From Chthonomonadales bacterium (GTDB lineage: Bacteria > Armatimonadota > Chthonomonadetes > Chthonomonadales > CAJBBX01), in contig DAIDHP010000007.1 in NCBI GenBank assembly GCA_027459625.1, positions 1-38,219 on the forward strand: a stretch of 38,219 nt of DNA. Direction: 5' to 3'. The notes under the pieces are model-generated. The model was not told the origin of the DNA and did not search any database. It saw only the letters and a list, made by a program, of their open reading frames with translations. Made by a program: the position numbers and the translations under genes. Of this stretch, positions 16,479 through 24,051 are shown piece by piece. Positions within the stretch are counted from its first letter, which is position 1. Every line of letters starts with the position of its first letter.

Positions 16479-17015
16479 ATGATAATGAGTTCCAATACGA
16501 ATGAAAAAGAGATCGCCGTCCTTGCGGGCGGATGCTTTTGGTGCATTGAGGCGGTGTACAAGGAGGTGATTGGGGTTCTTGAAGTCGATTCCGGCTACAC
16601 TGGCGGCATGAAAGCCAATCCGACTTACGAGGAGATTTGCACCGGAAAGACCGGGCATGCGGAGGCTGTGAGGATCACCTTCGATCCATCCGTGATCAGC
16701 TATGACGAAATACTTCGTGTTTTCTTTCGCATGCACGATCCCACTACCATGAACCGTCAAGGGGCTGACTTTGGCTCTCAGTATCGCTCAGCCATTTTTT
16801 ATTTGAATGATTTGCAACGGAACGCTGCCGTAAGAATGATAAGCGAGATAGAGAATGAGAGGAATTTGAAGGGAAGGATTGTGACCGAAGTCAAACCGTT
16901 GGGTGAGTTCCACATAGCGGAGGAGTATCATCAGGATTACTTTGAGCGCAACCCTTCCCAAGCCTATTGCAGAGCGGTGATAGCCCCAAAAGTAGCGAAG
17001 ATGCGCGCGAAGTGA
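16479..17015 (+). CDS. msrA: Peptide-methionine (S)-S-oxide reductase MsrA
   Basis: 178-aa cytosolic repair enzyme that reduces methionine-S-sulfoxide in proteins or free methionine. The catalytic motif GGCFWC gives Cys19 as nucleophile, and the rest of the family pattern is complete: DSGYTGG, TGHAEAVRITFDP, FFRMHDPTTMNRQGADFGSQYRS and EEYHQDYF. A C-terminal Cys in QAYCRAVIAPKV may act as resolving residue. The ATG at 16479 follows AAGGA at 5 bases and is preferred over a GTG further upstream. Length is normal for a single-domain MsrA; no MsrB is fused or adjacent. It is divergent from the Tat-exported hydrolase gene and no intrinsic terminator was seen before the next promoter. Confidence 0.96.
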   Translation: MIMSSNTNEKEIAVLAGGCFWCIEAVYKEVIGVLEVDSGYTGGMKANPTYEEICTGKTGHAEAVRITFDPSVISYDEILRVFFRMHDPTTMNRQGADFGSQYRSAIFYLNDLQRNAAVRMISEIENERNLKGRIVTEVKPLGEFHIAEEYHQDYFERNPSQAYCRAVIAPKVAKMRAK

Positions 17016-17066
17016 TATCAAGCTGAATTATGGCGAGAATTTAACGCTTTTGAGTTTGGAAATGGG

Positions 17067-17095
17067 TTGACATTTACCGTAACCTCCTATATAAT
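17067..17095 (+). promoter_or_regulatory. Perfect consensus sigma-70 promoter
   Basis: TTGACA (17067-17072), exactly 17 bp, then TATAAT (17090-17095). Both hexamers are perfect, making this the strongest promoter seen in the window. Transcription should begin near 17102, heading into the small ORF and then the terminator at 17293-17329 before the HNH gene. Confidence 0.9.
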
Positions 17096-17126
17096 GTAAG
17101 CAATTAGTAAGCGGAAAGGCTGAACG

Positions 17127-17318
17127 ATGTATTTACCGGCGGATCAACGAAGAGCGAAAGGAAACAAGCTGTGCTCTCTGCTAAGGCGGACGAGCCACGG
17201 CTTCTACATGCCTGAGCATTTATCCGTGCGTCATTTTGAGGATGCGTTTGAGTCTCAACATTTCCATCTCCCCCAAATGCAATCTGTCGTGCAAACCCGC
17301 TCAGTGAATGCGTGCTGA
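17127..17318 (+). CDS. Small ORF (63 aa) ending inside an intrinsic terminator; possible leader peptide or small protein
   Basis: It begins about 25 bases after the predicted start point of the perfect promoter, with a weak site (GGAAAGG) 7 bases before the ATG. The product is a basic, Cys- and His-containing 63-residue peptide (LCSLLRRTSHGFYMPEH in the middle) with no recognised family, signal or membrane segment. Its TGA (17316-17318) lies within the 3' arm of the terminator at 17293-17329, so ribosomes reaching the stop would cover the hairpin. It may be a genuine small protein, a regulatory leader ORF for the HNH gene, or chance reading of a small RNA about 230 bases long. There is no run of one codon type as in classical amino-acid attenuators. 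Confidence 0.45.
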   Translation: MYLPADQRRAKGNKLCSLLRRTSHGFYMPEHLSVRHFEDAFESQHFHLPQMQSVVQTRSVNAC

Positions 17319-17329
17319 GCGGGTTTTTT
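17293..17329 (+). terminator. Intrinsic terminator between the small ORF and the HNH gene
   Basis: A perfect 12-bp stem (17293-17304 with 17315-17326) has a 10-base loop and a run of six T (17324-17329). The stop codon of the small ORF lies in its 3' arm. The HNH gene, 30 bases later, has no visible separate promoter, so it probably depends on read-through. Confidence 0.9.
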
Positions 17330-17359
17330 GTTAGCCGTGTCAAAGGAGGGTTCTTGATA

Positions 17360-17884
17360 ATGAGCGAGGAGGTTCTTGTTCTTAATAGCGATTATGAGCC
17401 GTTGAATGTGTGTCATGTGCGCCGCGCCATATCCTTGGTGTATCTGGGAAAAGCGGACGTTCTGCATACGAACGGTACGCGTCTTGCAACTCTGCACGGA
17501 GATGTGAGAACCCCCTCCGTCGTCAAGCTCAAGCATCACGTGCGCCGACCTTTGCCCGAATTAAAGCTATCAAGGCGCACGGTTTTCGCAAGGGATGGCT
17601 ACATATGCCAATATTGCGGTCAGCCTGCGAAAGACCTTACCATCGACCATGTGGTTCCGCGCCGGCACGGGGGGAAAACCTCATGGGAGAACGTGGTATG
17701 CTCCTGCAGGCGATGCAATATGAAAAAGAGCGACAAACTGTTGCATCAATCCGGAATGAAGCTGATGCGTCAACCCCACCGTCCCCGATACATTCCATAC
17801 ATCAGCCTGACAAAATACATGGCTGGTCGTGAGAACGAAGTATGGAGGAACTACCTTCCAGTATTCTCGGAGTTCATGGATTAG
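17360..17884 (+). CDS. HNH endonuclease family protein
   Basis: 174-aa cytosolic protein of a chromosomal HNH family common in Terrabacteria, Cyanobacteria and Deinococcus relatives. The N-terminal 70 residues (VLVLNSDYEPLNVCHVRRAI) are the conserved lead-in of that family. The nuclease module runs from about 72: FARDGYICQYCG gives the first CxxC (83, 86), LTIDHVVPRRHGG holds Asp96-His97, and WENVVCSCRRCNMKK holds Asn111 and the second CxxC (116, 119). These form a zinc-bound beta-beta-alpha site. AAGGAGG lies about 10 bases before the ATG (a TTG two codons earlier is also possible). The cellular role is not established; repair or nucleic-acid processing is likely. It lies after the terminated small-ORF transcript and has its own terminator. 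Confidence 0.9.
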   Translation: MSEEVLVLNSDYEPLNVCHVRRAISLVYLGKADVLHTNGTRLATLHGDVRTPSVVKLKHHVRRPLPELKLSRRTVFARDGYICQYCGQPAKDLTIDHVVPRRHGGKTSWENVVCSCRRCNMKKSDKLLHQSGMKLMRQPHRPRYIPYISLTKYMAGRENEVWRNYLPVFSEFMD

Positions 17885-17954
17885 TCACGATGACAAAGTC
17901 GCCGGCCTCGGAATGGATCAGGCCGTTATCGCTAACTGCAGACGTGGAATCACG

Positions 17955-17983
17955 AACACCGGCGGGGCGTCGCCGGTGTTTTT
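17955..17983 (+). terminator. Intrinsic terminator of the HNH gene
   Basis: Arms AACACCGGCG and CGCCGGTGTT pair perfectly over 10 bp around a 6-base loop, followed by TTT. It lies 70 bases after the HNH stop. Confidence 0.8.
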
Positions 17984-18032
17984 CAAAGGCAATAATTAGC
18001 ATATATGGCAAAATACCTAAATAGCAATATAA

Positions 18033-18062
18033 TTGACATGAGCGTCGATTTTGAGATATGAT
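18033..18062 (+). promoter_or_regulatory. Promoter of the membrane pyrophosphatase gene
   Basis: A perfect TTGACA (18033-18038), an 18-bp spacer and TATGAT (18057-18062, 5 of 6). The leader would be about 55 bases and includes AAAGGAGG. Confidence 0.75.
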
Positions 18063-18123
18063 TATTATAAAATGCGCGGATTTTGTCCGACGCTGATTTA
18101 ACAAAGGAGGAACCGCGACCATT

Positions 18124-20685
18124 ATGGTTAATAATGGGGACGCAAATTCCCTGCGCATGTCTTTAATGCCGCTTTTCTCAAAGTGGCAGTCCGATACAGC
18201 AAGACACCTCTCCAGGCTTCTGAGCATGTTGCTGTTTATATCACTCGCCCTTCTATCCACTCGTCAGGCCTGGGCTTCTGGCGAGGCGGATTTGAAAGTT
18301 CCAGATCTAGGAAGTCAAAACTTCCTGGGCATGACAGGATCCCATCTGCTGATGATCGGAATAGTGGTTTGCATCCTATCCATGATCTTCGGCTTGGTTG
18401 TGTCTCAACAGCTTAAAAACGCACCCGTGCATAAATCCATGCTCGAAGTTAGCGAGCTAATCTACGAAACTTGCAAAACATATCTTGTTACGCAACTTAA
18501 GTTCATTGGTATCCTTTGGGCGTTCATCGGCACGATCATTTTGATCTACTTTGGCGTGTTAAACGGATACTTTACTGGAAGAGGGGGACACGCTCCGTAC
18601 GAGGTCTTTATCATCCTTCTCTTTTCGCTAATTGGAATCGCCGGAAGCACCTCCGTGGCGTGGTTCGGTATGAGGGTGAACACCTATGCTAATTCCAGAA
18701 CCTCCTTCGCCGCATTGAAGGGCAAGGCGTTTCCCGGGTACCAAATTCCGCTCAAAGCCGGTATGAGCGTCGGGATGTTGTTAATCTCCATCGAATTGCT
18801 CATCATGCTTTGCATCCTTCTCTTCATCCCTGGCACACTGGCGGGGTCTTGTTTCATCGGATTCGCCATCGGTGAGTCTCTTGGAGCTGCGGCTCTGAGA
18901 ATTGCCGGAGGGATTTTCACCAAGATCGCCGACATAGGATCCGACTTGATGAAGATCGTGTTCAAGATCAAGGAGGACGATGCGCGCAATCCGGGAGTTA
19001 TCGCCGACTGCACCGGAGACAATGCCGGAGATTCCGTGGGACCCTCCGCGGATGGATTCGAGACATACGGAGTTACTGGCGTCGCTTTGATCGCCTTCAT
19101 TCTGTTGGCGGTGACTAATATCACCGTGCAGATACAACTTCTCGTCTGGATATTCGTGATACGCATCGTGATGATGATCGCCGCCGCTTCGGCGTATTTC
19201 ATCAATGATATTCTCGCAAAATCGAAGTATGGCGACGCGGACTCGTTTAACGCTGAGAAACCGCTCACAACCTTAGTCTGGCTGACCTCCATTATTTCGA
19301 TTGCGTTGACGTTCATTGTTACGAAGATGGTTATTCCCGTGGTGGGCGGAGATACAACCATGTGGTGGAAGCTCTCCCTGATCGTCACCTGCGGCACTTT
19401 AGCCGGAGCGATCATACCTGAGTTGGTTAAGGTGTTCACCTCCACCGAATCGAGCCATGTTAAGGAGATCGTCTCCGCCTCCAGAGAAGGCGGCCCATCC
19501 CTAAATATCCTCTCCGGTTTCGTGGCGGGAAATTTCTCCGCGTTCTGGCTTGGTTTGGTGATCGTTTCCCTCATGGGGATCGCCTACCTCGTTAGTTTGA
19601 ACGGATTGGATGTTTTGATGCCGTTGAGCACTACCATCAATGTGTCCTCCGTCTTCGCCTTCGGTTTGGTCGCTTTCGGTTTTCTCGGCATGGGGCCTGT
19701 TACCATCGCTGTTGATTCCTACGGGCCGGTGACGGACAACGCTCAGTCGGTGTTCGAGCTTTCGGTGATCGAACAGATTCCCGGCATCGAAGCGGAGATC
19801 AAAAAGGATTTCGGCTTTGATGTTAATTTCGAACAAGCCAAGTACAATCTCGAGGCGAACGACGGCGCGGGCAACACCTTCAAGGCGACAGCCAAGCCGG
19901 TGTTGATCGGTACCGCCGTGGTTGGAGCCACCACGATGATCTTCTCGATTATTGTGGCGTTGACGGCTGGGTTGACCACGAATGTGGACAAGCTATCACT
20001 GCTAAACCCGCTCTTTCTGTTCGGTTTGATTATGGGAGGCGCGGTAATCTACTGGTTCACCGGCGCAGCCACTCAATCGGTCACAACCGGCGCTTATCAA
20101 GCTGTGGAGTTCATTAAGAAAAACATCCATCTGGAAGGTATTGAGAAGGCGTCCATAACGGATTCCAAGAAGGTGGTGGAGATCTGCACCAAATACGCGC
20201 AAAAGGGAATGTTCAACATCTTCATCGTTGTGTTTTGCATGACCTTGGCATTTGCTTGTCTCGACTCCTTCTTCTTTATCGGTTACCTGATTTCCATTGC
20301 GTTCTTCGGTCTGTTCCAAGCTCTGTTCATGGCGAATGCTGGAGGAGCATGGGATAACGCCAAGAAAATCGTTGAGGTGGAGTTGAAGGAGAAAGGCACG
20401 CCGCTTCATGATGCAACAGTCGTGGGCGACACGGTCGGCGATCCGTTCAAGGATACTTCCTCGGTTGCCATGAACCCGATCATCAAATTCACCACACTGT
20501 TTGGGTTGCTTGCGGTGGAGCTTGCGGAACAGATGACCAAAAGCGGTCAGGGGCAAATCCGATTCATTGCGTTCATAGTCTTGTTTTGCGTAGCTTTGAT
20601 CTTCGTGTACCGATCGTTCTACGCAATGCGAATCGTAATGGACGAGGATTTGGTAAACGTCGAAAAGACTGGATCCAAGGCCTAA
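18124..20685 (+). CDS. hppA: Membrane-bound proton-translocating pyrophosphatase
   Basis: 853-aa integral membrane pump that couples pyrophosphate hydrolysis to cation export across the inner membrane. Residues 30-52 look like an extra signal or first membrane helix (LLSMLLFISLALLSTRQAWA), followed by about sixteen hydrophobic segments. Substrate-site motifs are present: EDDARNPGVIADCTGDNAGD (284-303), ADGFETYG, AVDSYGPVTDNAQ, and near the end DATVVGDTVGDPFKDT. The potassium-dependence site reads GNTFKATAK (583-591): Lys587 is where potassium-independent proton pumps have Lys, but Ala590 replaces the usual Thr. Proton rather than sodium transport is therefore inferred. AAAGGAGG lies 13 bases before the ATG, a long spacing. 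It has its own promoter and terminator, with the dgt-like gene convergent. Confidence 0.94.
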   Translation: MVNNGDANSLRMSLMPLFSKWQSDTARHLSRLLSMLLFISLALLSTRQAWASGEADLKVPDLGSQNFLGMTGSHLLMIGIVVCILSMIFGLVVSQQLKNAPVHKSMLEVSELIYETCKTYLVTQLKFIGILWAFIGTIILIYFGVLNGYFTGRGGHAPYEVFIILLFSLIGIAGSTSVAWFGMRVNTYANSRTSFAALKGKAFPGYQIPLKAGMSVGMLLISIELLIMLCILLFIPGTLAGSCFIGFAIGESLGAAALRIAGGIFTKIADIGSDLMKIVFKIKEDDARNPGVIADCTGDNAGDSVGPSADGFETYGVTGVALIAFILLAVTNITVQIQLLVWIFVIRIVMMIAAASAYFINDILAKSKYGDADSFNAEKPLTTLVWLTSIISIALTFIVTKMVIPVVGGDTTMWWKLSLIVTCGTLAGAIIPELVKVFTSTESSHVKEIVSASREGGPSLNILSGFVAGNFSAFWLGLVIVSLMGIAYLVSLNGLDVLMPLSTTINVSSVFAFGLVAFGFLGMGPVTIAVDSYGPVTDNAQSVFELSVIEQIPGIEAEIKKDFGFDVNFEQAKYNLEANDGAGNTFKATAKPVLIGTAVVGATTMIFSIIVALTAGLTTNVDKLSLLNPLFLFGLIMGGAVIYWFTGAATQSVTTGAYQAVEFIKKNIHLEGIEKASITDSKKVVEICTKYAQKGMFNIFIVVFCMTLAFACLDSFFFIGYLISIAFFGLFQALFMANAGGAWDNAKKIVEVELKEKGTPLHDATVVGDTVGDPFKDTSSVAMNPIIKFTTLFGLLAVELAEQMTKSGQGQIRFIAFIVLFCVALIFVYRSFYAMRIVMDEDLVNVEKTGSKA

Positions 20686-20710
20686 CCAACTTGTCCGTTC
20701 ACGGCGGTAT

Positions 20711-20741
20711 CGGCTTCCCCCTAAAAAGGGAAGCCGTTTTT
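20711..20741 (+). terminator. Intrinsic terminator of hppA
   Basis: Arms CGGCTTCCC and GGGAAGCCG pair perfectly over 9 bp around an 8-base loop, followed by TTTTT. It lies 26 bases after the hppA stop. The reverse strand lacks a T-tract, so it works only rightward. Confidence 0.9.
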
Positions 20742-20817
20742 ACAATCATGTTTCGTAAATGAATGCGGAAGCAACTATGCCTTACACCACTGCATCCCGA
20801 TGCATGATATTAGGTTT

Positions 20818-21867
20818 TCACGCCGAATCTGAGGGGAAGAGATTGGTGTAAAAGGCGACCGCGTATCTGTCCGTCATTCCAGCCACGAAATCACACGCTC
20901 TCCTCGCGCGTTCCTCGATATCCCAATTCTCGTTTGCAGCTTCGGAGTCGAACTTTTCCGGATTTTGCAGGTAGGCGTGGAAGACAGATGTCACAATGTG
21001 TTGAGCCTTTCTGTTCTCCTCTCCCGATACCTCCGGATTCCAATAGACCTTTTCAAACATGAAATCCTTAAGTTCATCCGTGAGTTTCGAATATTCAGCG
21101 GTCATGGTAACGACCCGCTTGCCTTCGCTATGTTGGATGATATCCAGCACCATCGAGGATATTCTCTGCGAGCTTGTTCCACCGAAGGTCTTTCGAAAGA
21201 TAGTGGGGATATCCTCCTCCTTGAGGATTCCGGCGCGTATGGCGTCGTCTATGTCATGATTGAGATAAGCCACTCGGTCGGCGATGCGCACCACCTGCCC
21301 CTCACACGTCTCCGAGACGACAGCGTCAGGGTCATCCATATCCTTGATCCCTTTGCTGTGGTGCATGATCCCATCGCGCGTCTCCCATGTGAGGTTCAGA
21401 CCAGGTCCGACGCCATGCATCTCCAAGACTTCCACCACCCTCAGACTCTGTTCGTAGTGTCGGAAATTTTGGTTGGGCAGCACGGATTTTAACGCGGCGT
21501 CCAAGGCTTGCTCGCCCGCATGCCCGAAAGGGGTGTGTCCTAGATCGTGCGCCAATGCGATCGCCTCGGTGAGGTCTTCGTTCAAGCGCAATGCGCGGGA
21601 AACGGTCCGGGCGATTTGCGCAACTTCCAAAGTATGGGTGAGACGGGTGCGATAGTGATCCTGTTCCGGGTTGATGAAAACCTGGGTTTTATGTTTCAGT
21701 CGACGGAAAGCGCGGCTATGAATGATTCTGTCTCTGTCTCGCTGGAAGCAGGTTCTCACTATGTCCGGATGCTCATAGCACGCTCGCCCCTTCGAGGAGG
21801 CAGCGTGCGCAGCCCATGGAGCGAGGAACTTCTCCTCTCGCTCCTCCTGTTGTTCTCGATAGTTCAT
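20818..21867 (-). CDS. dGTPase-like HD-domain triphosphohydrolase
   Basis: 349-aa cytosolic protein of the deoxyguanosine-triphosphatase-like family, which cleaves dNTPs to the nucleoside and tripolyphosphate and so affects dNTP pools. The family opening RDRDRIIHSRAFRRLKHKTQVF (from residue 43) is followed by RTRLTHTLEVAQIAR with His78, the HD pair in ALAHDLGHTPFGHAGE (His107, Asp108, then His111 and His116) and a distal ligand in RIADRVAYLNHDIDDA. Length fits the shorter dGTPase-like branch rather than E. coli Dgt, so nucleotide specificity is open. GGGAG lies 5 bases before the ATG. It is transcribed from its own promoter, convergent with hppA, with no clear terminator of its own. Confidence 0.92.
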   Translation of the reverse strand: MNYREQQEEREEKFLAPWAAHAASSKGRACYEHPDIVRTCFQRDRDRIIHSRAFRRLKHKTQVFINPEQDHYRTRLTHTLEVAQIARTVSRALRLNEDLTEAIALAHDLGHTPFGHAGEQALDAALKSVLPNQNFRHYEQSLRVVEVLEMHGVGPGLNLTWETRDGIMHHSKGIKDMDDPDAVVSETCEGQVVRIADRVAYLNHDIDDAIRAGILKEEDIPTIFRKTFGGTSSQRISSMVLDIIQHSEGKRVVTMTAEYSKLTDELKDFMFEKVYWNPEVSGEENRKAQHIVTSVFHAYLQNPEKFDSEAANENWDIEERARRACDFVAGMTDRYAVAFYTNLFPSDSA

Positions 21868-21962
21868 AAATTCTCCCTTGAGATGAAAACAGTATGCGGT
21901 GCCTCCTCCTCATTTGACAGAGGAGTGACCAAGCAATATGTTTGCAATCCACCTCGCTACTT

Positions 21963-21992
21963 ATTGTACTCGGCTAATTGCGGACTTTGCAA
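21963..21992 (-). promoter_or_regulatory. Promoter of the dGTPase-like gene
   Basis: On the minus strand TTGCAA (21992-21987, 4 of 6), an 18-bp spacer and TACAAT (21968-21963, 5 of 6), about 95 bases before the ATG. Confidence 0.5.
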
Positions 21993-22183
21993 AAACCGAT
22001 AGCATACTATGAGCTATGCTCGGTGCGTATAAGAAGGAGCAATACACGGAATAAAAAGAATTGAGCCATACGCTCCCATTTTATCATTCATAGCCCACTA
22101 CAGCGTGCAAAAGGGGAGTAGATTGTGATAAAATGAACAAAGGATTGCACGGATAAAAAAAATGAAATGAAAGAAAAAAAACA

Positions 22184-22212
22184 TTGAGATTTTTAAAAGA
22201 TAAGCGTATAAT
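22184..22212 (+). promoter_or_regulatory. Promoter of the monohaem-type secreted protein
   Basis: TTGAGA (22184-22189, 4 of 6), a 17-bp spacer and a perfect TATAAT (22207-22212). The leader is about 130 bases and A-rich. Confidence 0.65.
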
Positions 22213-22349
22213 AAGTATGTCAGTGAAAAAAAGCACAATCTAGCCGAGCAAAATAAAATGGTGCGTAACCACTGAAAAATCGACATTTCCATTAGGAAAA
22301 TCAGATATTCCGCCATAATTGCGGAAAAAGTCACAAAGGAGTTTTTGGG

Positions 22350-23396
22350 ATGAAGCAAACACTAATTTGGATTGCGGCTTTGCTGTTCGGTTTGGGAACG
22401 ATCAACGCTTCCGCTTTACCACAATTCGCAGCGAAGGAACACAAGCCCTGTTCGTATTGCCACTATAATCCAGGTGGCGGCGGGCCTCTAAACGCACATG
22501 GGAAATATTACAAATCTCACAACTTCAGTTTTGCGGGATATGATGATCAGAAGGTGCTGGACACCAACGATTCCTCCGCCTCTCCATCCTGCAAACTCAC
22601 TTGGAAAATGAATGTTGCGGACAACACGCAAGCCGCACTTTCAGGTGTATTAACCGATGATCACCAACCGATGTTAGTGTTGCTTAATGCCAACGGACAG
22701 TTGACCGCCACCAAGGTTAATAAGGATAAAACGGTTGGTTCCGACGCCATGCTGACAGGTGTTCAGGCGGGCGCGGGCATTGGCATAGGGCACATGCTTG
22801 ACAACTCATCGAACGTGATCGTGGTTCCGGGCGGCTACATCACCATGTCCAACGACACGCTGAACATGCACAAGGCTTCAGGCATTCAATCCGTCGTGGG
22901 TGTTGTGAACTGCAAAAAGGGAGTGGGCGGACTGATCATAGATAGCTTCGCCAACGGCATCTGGAAAATTGATCCTTCACAACCCAGCGGAGTGTCGGAA
23001 TTAAGTGTCGGCAATTCAAACGACTTCCTCAGTCAGGTTAGCGACATGTCCATACATATGACACCGGACAAGGCGTTGTCGATGGATGGCGGCAAGGTGT
23101 GGGTTGGAGGATTATGCTCCCTTAAGCCGAACGGGAAACTTTACGGCTGGGTCGCCCTGCAGAAGGGGAACGATGTTCAGTTGTGTCTCACGGATATTCC
23201 TTCGGGAATGAGCGCCTCCAATTTGAATCTCGATGGCGTGAAAACAGTCTGGAAGTCCGACACCATCAGCGGATATGTTCATGACGTATCTTTCGGACCC
23301 GACCCGCAGGATGCAAAACGAAATGGTTTCTGTGTGTTGATCTCTCCGAACGAAAACAGCGCAAAGCGGGAGTTGATGTTTTTCGCAGTGAACTGA
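22350..23396 (+). CDS. Secreted protein with one CxxCH haem-type motif and GGGG-N-HG signature
   Basis: 348-aa exported protein. Residues 1-22 are a Sec signal (LIWIAALLFGLGTINASA). Immediately after it, CSYCH (34-38) is a c-type haem attachment motif, followed by YNPGGGGPLNAHGKYY, a glycine-rich block that accompanies CxxCH in several families of small extracytoplasmic cytochromes. The remaining about 290 residues are beta-rich and polar, with repeats reminiscent of propeller strands (LTDDHQPMLVLLNANG, SSNVIVVPGGYITM, DGGKVWVGGLCSL), but no named domain was recognised. AAAGGAG lies 8 bases before the ATG. It is monocistronic, with its own promoter and terminator, followed by the Rrf2 regulator. 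Electron transfer in the periplasm is the simplest guess; haem binding is not proven and no maturation genes are nearby. Confidence 0.75.
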   Translation: MKQTLIWIAALLFGLGTINASALPQFAAKEHKPCSYCHYNPGGGGPLNAHGKYYKSHNFSFAGYDDQKVLDTNDSSASPSCKLTWKMNVADNTQAALSGVLTDDHQPMLVLLNANGQLTATKVNKDKTVGSDAMLTGVQAGAGIGIGHMLDNSSNVIVVPGGYITMSNDTLNMHKASGIQSVVGVVNCKKGVGGLIIDSFANGIWKIDPSQPSGVSELSVGNSNDFLSQVSDMSIHMTPDKALSMDGGKVWVGGLCSLKPNGKLYGWVALQKGNDVQLCLTDIPSGMSASNLNLDGVKTVWKSDTISGYVHDVSFGPDPQDAKRNGFCVLISPNENSAKRELMFFAVN

Positions 23397-23416
23397 TACG
23401 CCAATCGATCGTATGA

Positions 23417-23447
23417 AGCGGGGAATGGAGATTCCCCGCTTTTTTTC
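23417..23447 (+). terminator. Intrinsic terminator of the monohaem-type gene
   Basis: Arms AGCGGGGAAT and ATTCCCCGCT pair perfectly over 10 bp around a 4-base loop, followed by seven T. It lies 21 bases after the stop. Confidence 0.93.
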
Positions 23448-23481
23448 GTATTTAGACTCCCAATCAGGAACATAAAGCTTA

Positions 23482-23510
23482 TTGACACGGTAAATTTAAT
23501 CAAGTATACT
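23482..23510 (+). promoter_or_regulatory. Promoter of the Rrf2 regulator
   Basis: A perfect TTGACA (23482-23487), exactly 17 bp, then TATACT (23505-23510, 5 of 6). The -10 lies inside the palindrome at 23497-23516. Confidence 0.8.
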
Positions 23511-23516
23511 AAATTA
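23497..23516 (+). promoter_or_regulatory. Palindromic operator over the -10, probable Rrf2 autoregulatory site
   Basis: TAAT-CA-AGTATACT-AA-ATTA matches its own reverse complement at 16 of 20 positions, with a perfect AGTATACT centre. It covers the -10 of the Rrf2 gene, which is where an autorepressor would sit. Rrf2 proteins are dimers that bind AT-rich palindromes of about this size. Confidence 0.6.
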
Positions 23517-23541
23517 GTCAACTTTATTTGGGGGACGGAAT

Positions 23542-23991
23542 ATGCCGCTTTTCAGCGCCAAGTTGGATTACGCACTTCGAGCCGTTATAGATATCGCGCA
23601 GCAACATGCGGATATTCCCTGTCAGAGTCGTGAGATCGCCGAGCGACAGAATATCCGAGGGCCGTATTTGGATCAGATTCTCGCCGTGTTGAAGAGGGAG
23701 GGGATCGTGAGAAGCATACGCGGAGCAGGCGGCGGGTATGTTTTGGCGCGTCCTGCGTCTAAAATCAGCGTGGGTGATATTGTGCGTGCGATTGTGGGAG
23801 AGCAGTTGCTTGTATCCGACAACGAGGTTAAGTTGGACCCATACGGCTCCACAGCCACTTGGATTGTACGTGAATTTCAGGAGAACATAGAGGCGCAGCT
23901 TGTTCGGATGCTTGATTTCATGTCCCTTGAGGAGATGGTAAGCAAGCAACGTAAATTGGAGGATTCGTTAAGTATCATGCCCAGCATTTAA
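23542..23991 (+). CDS. Rrf2-family transcriptional regulator without Fe-S cysteines (CymR-like)
   Basis: 149-aa DNA-binding protein. The Rrf2 winged helix is complete: KLDYALRAVIDIAQ at the start, the recognition region SREIAERQNIRGPYLDQILAVLKREGIV, and the wing RGAGGGYVLARPASKISVGDIVRAI. IscR, NsrR and RsrR carry three cysteines near residues 90-110; here the only Cys is residue 27, so no cluster is expected. This matches CymR, the Firmicutes repressor of cysteine synthesis, which senses O-acetylserine by binding CysK. The gene directly downstream is cysK, which supports that reading. GGGGGA lies about 8 bases before the ATG. A palindrome over its own -10 suggests autoregulation. The C-terminal 40 residues are helical. 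Confidence 0.87.
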   Translation: MPLFSAKLDYALRAVIDIAQQHADIPCQSREIAERQNIRGPYLDQILAVLKREGIVRSIRGAGGGYVLARPASKISVGDIVRAIVGEQLLVSDNEVKLDPYGSTATWIVREFQENIEAQLVRMLDFMSLEEMVSKQRKLEDSLSIMPSI

Positions 23992-24007
23992 AAATGCGGG
24001 GTTTTTT
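23980..24007 (+). terminator. Intrinsic terminator overlapping the Rrf2 stop codon
   Basis: CCCAGCAT and ATGCGGGG form an 8-bp stem with one A:G mismatch and a TTAAAA loop, followed by six T (24002-24007). The Rrf2 TAA lies in the loop. cysK starts 45 bases later with no clear promoter, so partial termination or attenuation may set the regulator to CysK ratio. Confidence 0.65.
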
Positions 24008-24051
24008 GTTTTCGCAAACTTATTTGGATAGCGTTGCCATGGAGGAACAAT

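Larger units (their letters stand above)
21868..22349. other. 482-bp AT-rich divergent gap; two promoters, no gene called
   Basis: Contains a dgt-like promoter (minus) and the promoter of the monohaem-type protein (plus). An open frame on the minus strand (22098-22358) has a highly biased Phe/Leu composition that follows from runs of A on the plus strand, and it overlaps the opposite gene start. AGCATA and TATGCT arms occur 8 bases apart at 22001-22020 and could be an operator. No RNA gene was recognised. Confidence 0.55.

Noticed and set aside
17102-17329. Possible 6S, SRP, T-box or riboswitch RNA downstream of the perfect promoter
   Set aside because: None of the conserved signatures of these RNAs was found; only the terminator is clear.
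22098-22358. 86-codon Phe/Leu-rich minus-strand ORF that looks like a membrane protein
   Set aside because: Composition follows from A-rich plus-strand sequence; it overlaps the start of the opposite monohaem-type gene and has no ribosome site.
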